In this document: one piece after another, positions 30,653 through 33,826 of the stretch
Numbering within the stretch: the stretch's first letter is position 1
Layout of the letters: each line of letters opens with the position of its first letter
Assembly: GCA_964628185.1 (NCBI GenBank)
Contig: CAZVLQ010000022.1
Coordinates: 1 to 33,826 of the forward strand
DNA from: CAZVLQ01 sp964628185
GTDB taxonomy: Bacteria > Pseudomonadota > Zetaproteobacteria > Mariprofundales > Mariprofundaceae
Direction of reading: 5' to 3'
Length of the DNA: 33,826 nt
Position numbers and translations under genes: made by a program
The notes under the pieces: model-generated
The model's database searches: none
Seen by the model: only the letters and a program-made list of their open reading frames with translations
What the model was told of the DNA's origin: nothing

Positions 30653-32916
30653 TGACGCTTGCAGCCGCTGAACTCGGCCGTTACCGGGCGCAACTGGATT
30701 GCAGTTTCGCCCAGATTGAGCGCGTATTTCCCGATTGCATTGAAGACGCCCTGGCCAGGCTTGGTCCGGAAGGGGTGGCGGCATATCTGCAAGCGGGACG
30801 CGCTGTTGGACGCATGGGCCGGGGCGCGGAACCGTTACTGGTATTCCTCGAGGAAATTCCTGCCGTAGCGGCCCGGGCCGGTGAGGCGGTAATTCCCATG
30901 ATCCGTGACTGTACGCTAAAACTTTCCCGTTCGCCGAACAGTCAGGCCATTATCCCGTTTCTTCAGACGCTGGCGGTCGCGGCAAGGCGCCTTGTGGATA
31001 CGGAACTGTTTGAGGATTACCTGAAACTGGTGATTCATCTCATGCGGGAAACCACGCCAAAAATCCATGGCGGAGCATCCATGGCGATGTTCGCCTCTCC
31101 CTGCCTGAAGGATTTTTTCCTGTCCGTGCCGGTTTTGCTCGGACAGTTGTCCGTTGCGGGCGTCAGGAACTGGGCCGAATTCGGCATCCGGAATTATGGC
31201 AACGATCCGGACGGCCAGCGTGACTACTTCTCCCTGCAATCGCGTGAGGCGCAAACGATGTTCCAGCGTGAACGCCGCGGTGCGTTGCTGGTGGACAATG
31301 AACGCAGGCTTGGTCTTTACTTGCGTGGTCTGTGGCGGATGGAGATGACATTTCAACCCTATTCGATGATCTTCGACCAGTTGCGCAAGCCAAGGCCTTA
31401 TGTGGACAAAAACGGCATTCATCTTCCCGACGTGTATGAGGATACGGCCACGGGGGTTTCGGGGACGGATCGTTACCGGGCGTTGGTGGCGCATATCGCC
31501 GCCCACCGGCGCTGGAGCACGCCGGTTGCCGCGGATAATTTCAGCCCCTTTCAGCGCCTTGCCGCCGAAACCTTCGAGGATGCGCGCGTGGAATCCCTGG
31601 CCATGCGGGAGTATCCCGGTCTGCGCAATCTGTGGCGGCGGCTTCACCCCGCACCGCGCGAGGGCGCCTGCCCGGAAGGCGCCAGTGATTTCCATCATCG
31701 GCTGGCGATACTTTCGCGCGCCCTGCTTGATCCCGGGCATGGCTATACCGATCCACTGTTGCTCGATTTCGTATCCCGCTTCCAGGCGATGATGGAACGG
31801 GGGAATACGACTACGGAGGATGCCGCGAGTATGGGCGTGGCGTATTTTGCCAAAAGTCACAGGGACAGTGATTACGCCACCGATATCTTTCAGGAGGATA
31901 TCGAAGTGGAATACCGCGATGATAACCGCTGCATGTGGTTTTTTATCGAGCAGGATCATCGTGATGATATGCCCGCCACAGGCTCCGGGACGGAAGCACC
32001 GGAGGAACGGCGTGAATCTTCCCTGGCCCCGCGCCATTACAGGGAATGGGATTACCGATCCGAAGCCTATCGGCCGGACTGGGTGAGTGTGTATGAATGC
32101 CTGCACCCATCCGCCCGGGCCTGTCTGATTGATGACCTGCTGACCAGAAATGCGGCACTGGCCAGACGCTTGCAGCGGCTGATCGATATGCTCAAGCCGC
32201 AGGACAGGGTGCGCATCCGGTATCAGGAGGAGGGCAGTGAGCTTGATCTGGATGTTGCCATCCGGGCAATGATAGACACCAGAATCGGCACAACGCCGGA
32301 CTCACGCATCCACATGCGTTATCGAAGTAATGCACGCAATATTTCTGTGGCCCTGCTGCTCGATCTTTCCAAATCAATCAACGAAATCCCGCAGGGAAGC
32401 GACAAAAGCATCCTGGAGTTGTCACAGGAGGCGGTATCGCTGCTGGCATGGTCCATCGAGAAGATCGGTGATCCGTTCGCCATCGCCGGTTTTCATTCCA
32501 ATTCGCGTCATGAGCTTCGGTATTACCATATCAAGGGCTATGAAGAGCACTGGGATGACACGGTGAAGGCGCGTCTGGCCGCCATGGAGGGAGGCTGGTC
32601 CACCCGCATGGGCGCGGCGATGCGGCATGCCGGGCAAGAGCTGAAAAAGCAGGAAACGGGGCTAAAACTGCTGCTGGTGCTGACCGACGGGCGGCCTCAT
32701 GATGTGGACGTGAAGGATGATCGCCTGCTTGTCCATGATGCCCGCAAGGCGGTGCAGGAACTGGACCAGGACGGCATCCATACCTGGTGTATCAATCTGG
32801 ATCCGAAGGCCGATGAATATGTCACCGATATCTTCGGCCGGCAGTACACCGTGATTGATAATATCGAGCGCCTGCCGGAACGCCTGCCGGAGCTGTTTAT
32901 CTCACTGACCCGGTAA
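30652..32916 (+). CDS. cbbO: RuBisCO activase adaptor with von Willebrand A domain
   Basis: CbbO couples the CbbQ hexamer to RuBisCO. ATG at 30652 overlaps the cbbQ stop; a TTG at 30649 is the only alternative. The 754-residue product is helical in its N-terminal two thirds and carries a C-terminal vWA domain (about residues 560-754). Its MIDAS metal site DLSKS lies near residue 570 and the later LTDGRPHDVD supplies the remaining ligands. The vWA domain is thought to bind an acidic residue on RuBisCO. Paired with form II CbbM this is the Q2O2 type. Stop at 32916 is followed at once by a toxin fossil. Confidence 0.95.
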   Translation: MTLAAAELGRYRAQLDCSFAQIERVFPDCIEDALARLGPEGVAAYLQAGRAVGRMGRGAEPLLVFLEEIPAVAARAGEAVIPMIRDCTLKLSRSPNSQAIIPFLQTLAVAARRLVDTELFEDYLKLVIHLMRETTPKIHGGASMAMFASPCLKDFFLSVPVLLGQLSVAGVRNWAEFGIRNYGNDPDGQRDYFSLQSREAQTMFQRERRGALLVDNERRLGLYLRGLWRMEMTFQPYSMIFDQLRKPRPYVDKNGIHLPDVYEDTATGVSGTDRYRALVAHIAAHRRWSTPVAADNFSPFQRLAAETFEDARVESLAMREYPGLRNLWRRLHPAPREGACPEGASDFHHRLAILSRALLDPGHGYTDPLLLDFVSRFQAMMERGNTTTEDAASMGVAYFAKSHRDSDYATDIFQEDIEVEYRDDNRCMWFFIEQDHRDDMPATGSGTEAPEERRESSLAPRHYREWDYRSEAYRPDWVSVYECLHPSARACLIDDLLTRNAALARRLQRLIDMLKPQDRVRIRYQEEGSELDLDVAIRAMIDTRIGTTPDSRIHMRYRSNARNISVALLLDLSKSINEIPQGSDKSILELSQEAVSLLAWSIEKIGDPFAIAGFHSNSRHELRYYHIKGYEEHWDDTVKARLAAMEGGWSTRMGAAMRHAGQELKKQETGLKLLLVLTDGRPHDVDVKDDRLLVHDARKAVQELDQDGIHTWCINLDPKADEYVTDIFGRQYTVIDNIERLPERLPELFISLTR

Positions 32917-33045
32917 TTGTTCGTGAATGTTGAAGATTACGCGTACCTCGTTCCGTTTGTGGAAGATGCCGAAAATTTCTTTCTCAAAACCTCGTCCACC
33001 TTCGGAAAAAAGCTATGCAGGAAGGGCTACCCTGCCAAACCCTGA
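32917..33045 (+). pseudogene. BrnT-like toxin fragment
   Basis: Directly after the cbbO stop the frame reads LFVNVEDYAYLVPFVEDAEN then FFLKT, which matches the middle and C-terminal part of small BrnT-like toxin proteins (pattern YVYLVPFVE...FLKTIIPSRKATKKY, from memory). After FLKT the sequence shifts: the +1 frame carries PPSEKSYAG, which could be the remains of the PSRKATKKY end. The N-terminal half is missing, so this is a fossil. A GTG at 32923 could still start a 40-residue peptide ending at 33045. Confidence 0.6.
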
Positions 33046-33130
33046 TTTCAAGCATTCTCCACAAGTATATCAACGGCAGGTTTATCGAAAAAACTTTCTA
33101 TACTGTGAGTCGTTTGCGAGGCGCGAAACA

Positions 33131-33183
33131 AGACCTGACCCCGTAGATCATTTTCCCCTATGGGAATAAAAGGGGTCAGGTCT
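33131..33183. repeat. REP-like palindrome
   Basis: AGACCTGACCCC (33131-33142) and GGGGTCAGGTCT (33172-33183) are a perfect 12-bp inverted repeat. Inside, TTCCC and GGGAA (33153-33157, 33162-33166) make a second stem. GTAG follows the left arm, as in REP elements moved by TnpA-REP transposases. No such transposase is in the window. The stretch 33046-33268 otherwise has no gene. Confidence 0.65.
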
Positions 33184-33198
33184 CACAATCCAACACAA

Positions 33199-33226
33199 CC
33201 ACAATCATAGGGGACTGCCATTGTGG
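33199..33226. other. Short inverted repeat beside the REP-like element
   Basis: CCACAAT and ATTGTGG form a perfect 7-bp stem with a 14-base loop, 16 bases after the REP-like palindrome. No T-run follows on either strand, so it is not a clear terminator for the PIN gene that ends at 33269. Confidence 0.35.
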
Positions 33227-33268
33227 CATTCACCCTGTATGAGCAAAGCGGATAATATTGAACCATGC

Positions 33269-33676
33269 CTATAAGCGGCGGCAGAACTCCGTTGCGGTTT
33301 CAATGGCATAGTCATTCCGTAAGGCCAACAAGTCCTGATCACCGCTTACCAGAATATCCGCGCCTGATGCGATAAGGGCGGCCAGAACCGGCGCATCATC
33401 CGCATCGCGGGGAACAACCGCACGGGTGGTTTCAATGTTGACAACTTCAGCCCGGAATCGGAGCAGGGAAACAAACCGTTCAATATCATCATCCGCCCAG
33501 CCGATACGCCCCCGAATCTTCGGGTACGCCAACACGCGCGCCAGTTCAACCAGCATGGGCTCACTGAATACAAGATCGAAAGAAGATGCGTGCCAGGCCG
33601 CAACAATCCTGCCGGGAATGCTTTCCGGCAGCATCAAGCCTGATAAAAAGATATTGGTATCCAGAACCACTTTCAT
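33269..33676 (-). CDS. PIN-domain toxin (COG1569 type)
   Basis: The 135-residue product has the PIN ribonuclease acidic set: Asp6 in VVLDTNIFLSG, Glu in EPMLVELARVL, Asp residues in VPRDADDAPVLAAL, and the final VSGDQDLL. It belongs to the PIN_3/COG1569 group of putative toxins, predicted to cleave RNA. Its start overlaps the stop of the upstream partial gene (ATGA), the usual antitoxin-toxin coupling. Appears intact. Confidence 0.88.
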   Translation of the reverse strand: MKVVLDTNIFLSGLMLPESIPGRIVAAWHASSFDLVFSEPMLVELARVLAYPKIRGRIGWADDDIERFVSLLRFRAEVVNIETTRAVVPRDADDAPVLAALIASGADILVSGDQDLLALRNDYAIETATEFCRRL

Positions 33677-33826
33677 GAATGCGAGCGAACAGCCGTCATA
33701 GCCTCCTGTAGTTCATCCTGCAATACATCCGGTGCAATATCCCTGGCTTTGTCGGCCAGCTTGTCGCATAGCGAATCAAACTCCGACTGCATCAAACGTA
33801 TTTTTTCAAACAACGCGATATCAACA
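33673..33826 (-). CDS. Antitoxin of the PIN pair, partial at window edge
   Basis: The reading frame enters from beyond the window and ends at TGA 33673, overlapping the toxin start by 4 bases. The visible 50 residues (VDIALFEKIRLMQSEF and onward, ending EAMTAVRSHS) are helical and charged, as expected for the toxin-binding tail of an antitoxin. The DNA-binding part is off the edge, so the family cannot be named. Confidence 0.7.
   Translation of the reverse strand, partial: VDIALFEKIRLMQSEFDSLCDKLADKARDIAPDVLQDELQEAMTAVRSHS

Noticed and set aside
30916..32106. A 396-codon open frame on the minus strand opposite cbbO
   Set aside because: It is the GC-driven antisense shadow of a certain gene, with no ribosome site and no recognisable domain.
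32927..33169. An 80-codon plus-strand frame after cbbO as a real gene
   Set aside because: Its frame crosses the frameshifted toxin fossil and runs into the REP-like palindrome; the family signal is split between two frames.

Overview
The window looks like chromosomal DNA of a chemolithoautotrophic gammaproteobacterium, probably a sulfur or iron oxidiser. Two things point there. One is the housekeeping order ychF-pth-rplY-prs-tRNA-Gln-ispE-lolB-TPR lipoprotein, which is typical of Gammaproteobacteria. The other is a form II RuBisCO locus (cbbR divergent from cbbM-cbbQ-cbbO). No phage structural genes, transposase, rRNA or CRISPR array was seen. The species cannot be named from the sequence alone.

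Layout. 1-3.8 kb: a plus-strand cassette of three unfamiliar genes (a coiled-coil/beta protein, an exported beta-rich protein, an exported ankyrin-repeat protein). 3.9-4.9 kb: trxB. 4.9-12.5 kb: a minus-strand housekeeping run covering ribosome-associated GTPase, peptidyl-tRNA hydrolase, L25, PRPP synthetase, tRNA-Gln, isoprenoid kinase, LolB-like protein, TPR lipoprotein and a JAMM metallopeptidase. 12.6-13.9 kb: two toxin-antitoxin loci, one decayed and fused to an HD-GYP remnant, one apparently intact with a paired palindromic operator. 14.0-19.3 kb: a minus-strand run of CPA2 antiporter, gluQ, a CysM-type synthase, a PilZ protein and a membrane class III cyclase. 19.4-21.8 kb: a large exported protein with Ig-like modules. 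21.8-25.0 kb: a minus-strand operon of a MotA/ExbB-like channel, a MotB/ExbD-like coiled-coil stator and TldD. 25.2-26.1 kb: DUF2007 and EI24/CysZ-like genes. 26.5-32.9 kb: a deleted GHKL ATPase remnant, cbbR, cbbM, cbbQ and cbbO. 32.9-33.8 kb: a toxin fossil, a REP-like palindrome and a PIN toxin whose antitoxin runs off the edge.

How the genes work together. CbbR probably controls cbbM from a shared 170-bp control region; CbbQ and CbbO form the AAA+/vWA activase that removes inhibitory sugar phosphates from CbbM. The CysM-like enzyme resembles the actinobacterial type that takes sulfur from a thiocarboxylated carrier protein, and a JAMM peptidase of the kind that processes such carriers lies 3 kb away. 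The PilZ and cyclase genes overlap, which suggests a link between c-di-GMP binding and a cyclic nucleotide output, although the cyclase lacks its usual transition-state arginine.

The best candidate for an undescribed system is the three-gene translationally coupled operon at 21.8-25.0 kb: an ion-channel stator pair with a long coiled coil and no recognisable peptidoglycan-binding domain, coupled to the TldD peptidase. The window is also rich in decayed accessory genes (VapC/HD-GYP chimera, GHKL ATPase with an internal deletion, BrnT-like fragment), marking 12.6-13.9, 26.1-27.2 and 32.9-33.8 kb as recombination-prone.
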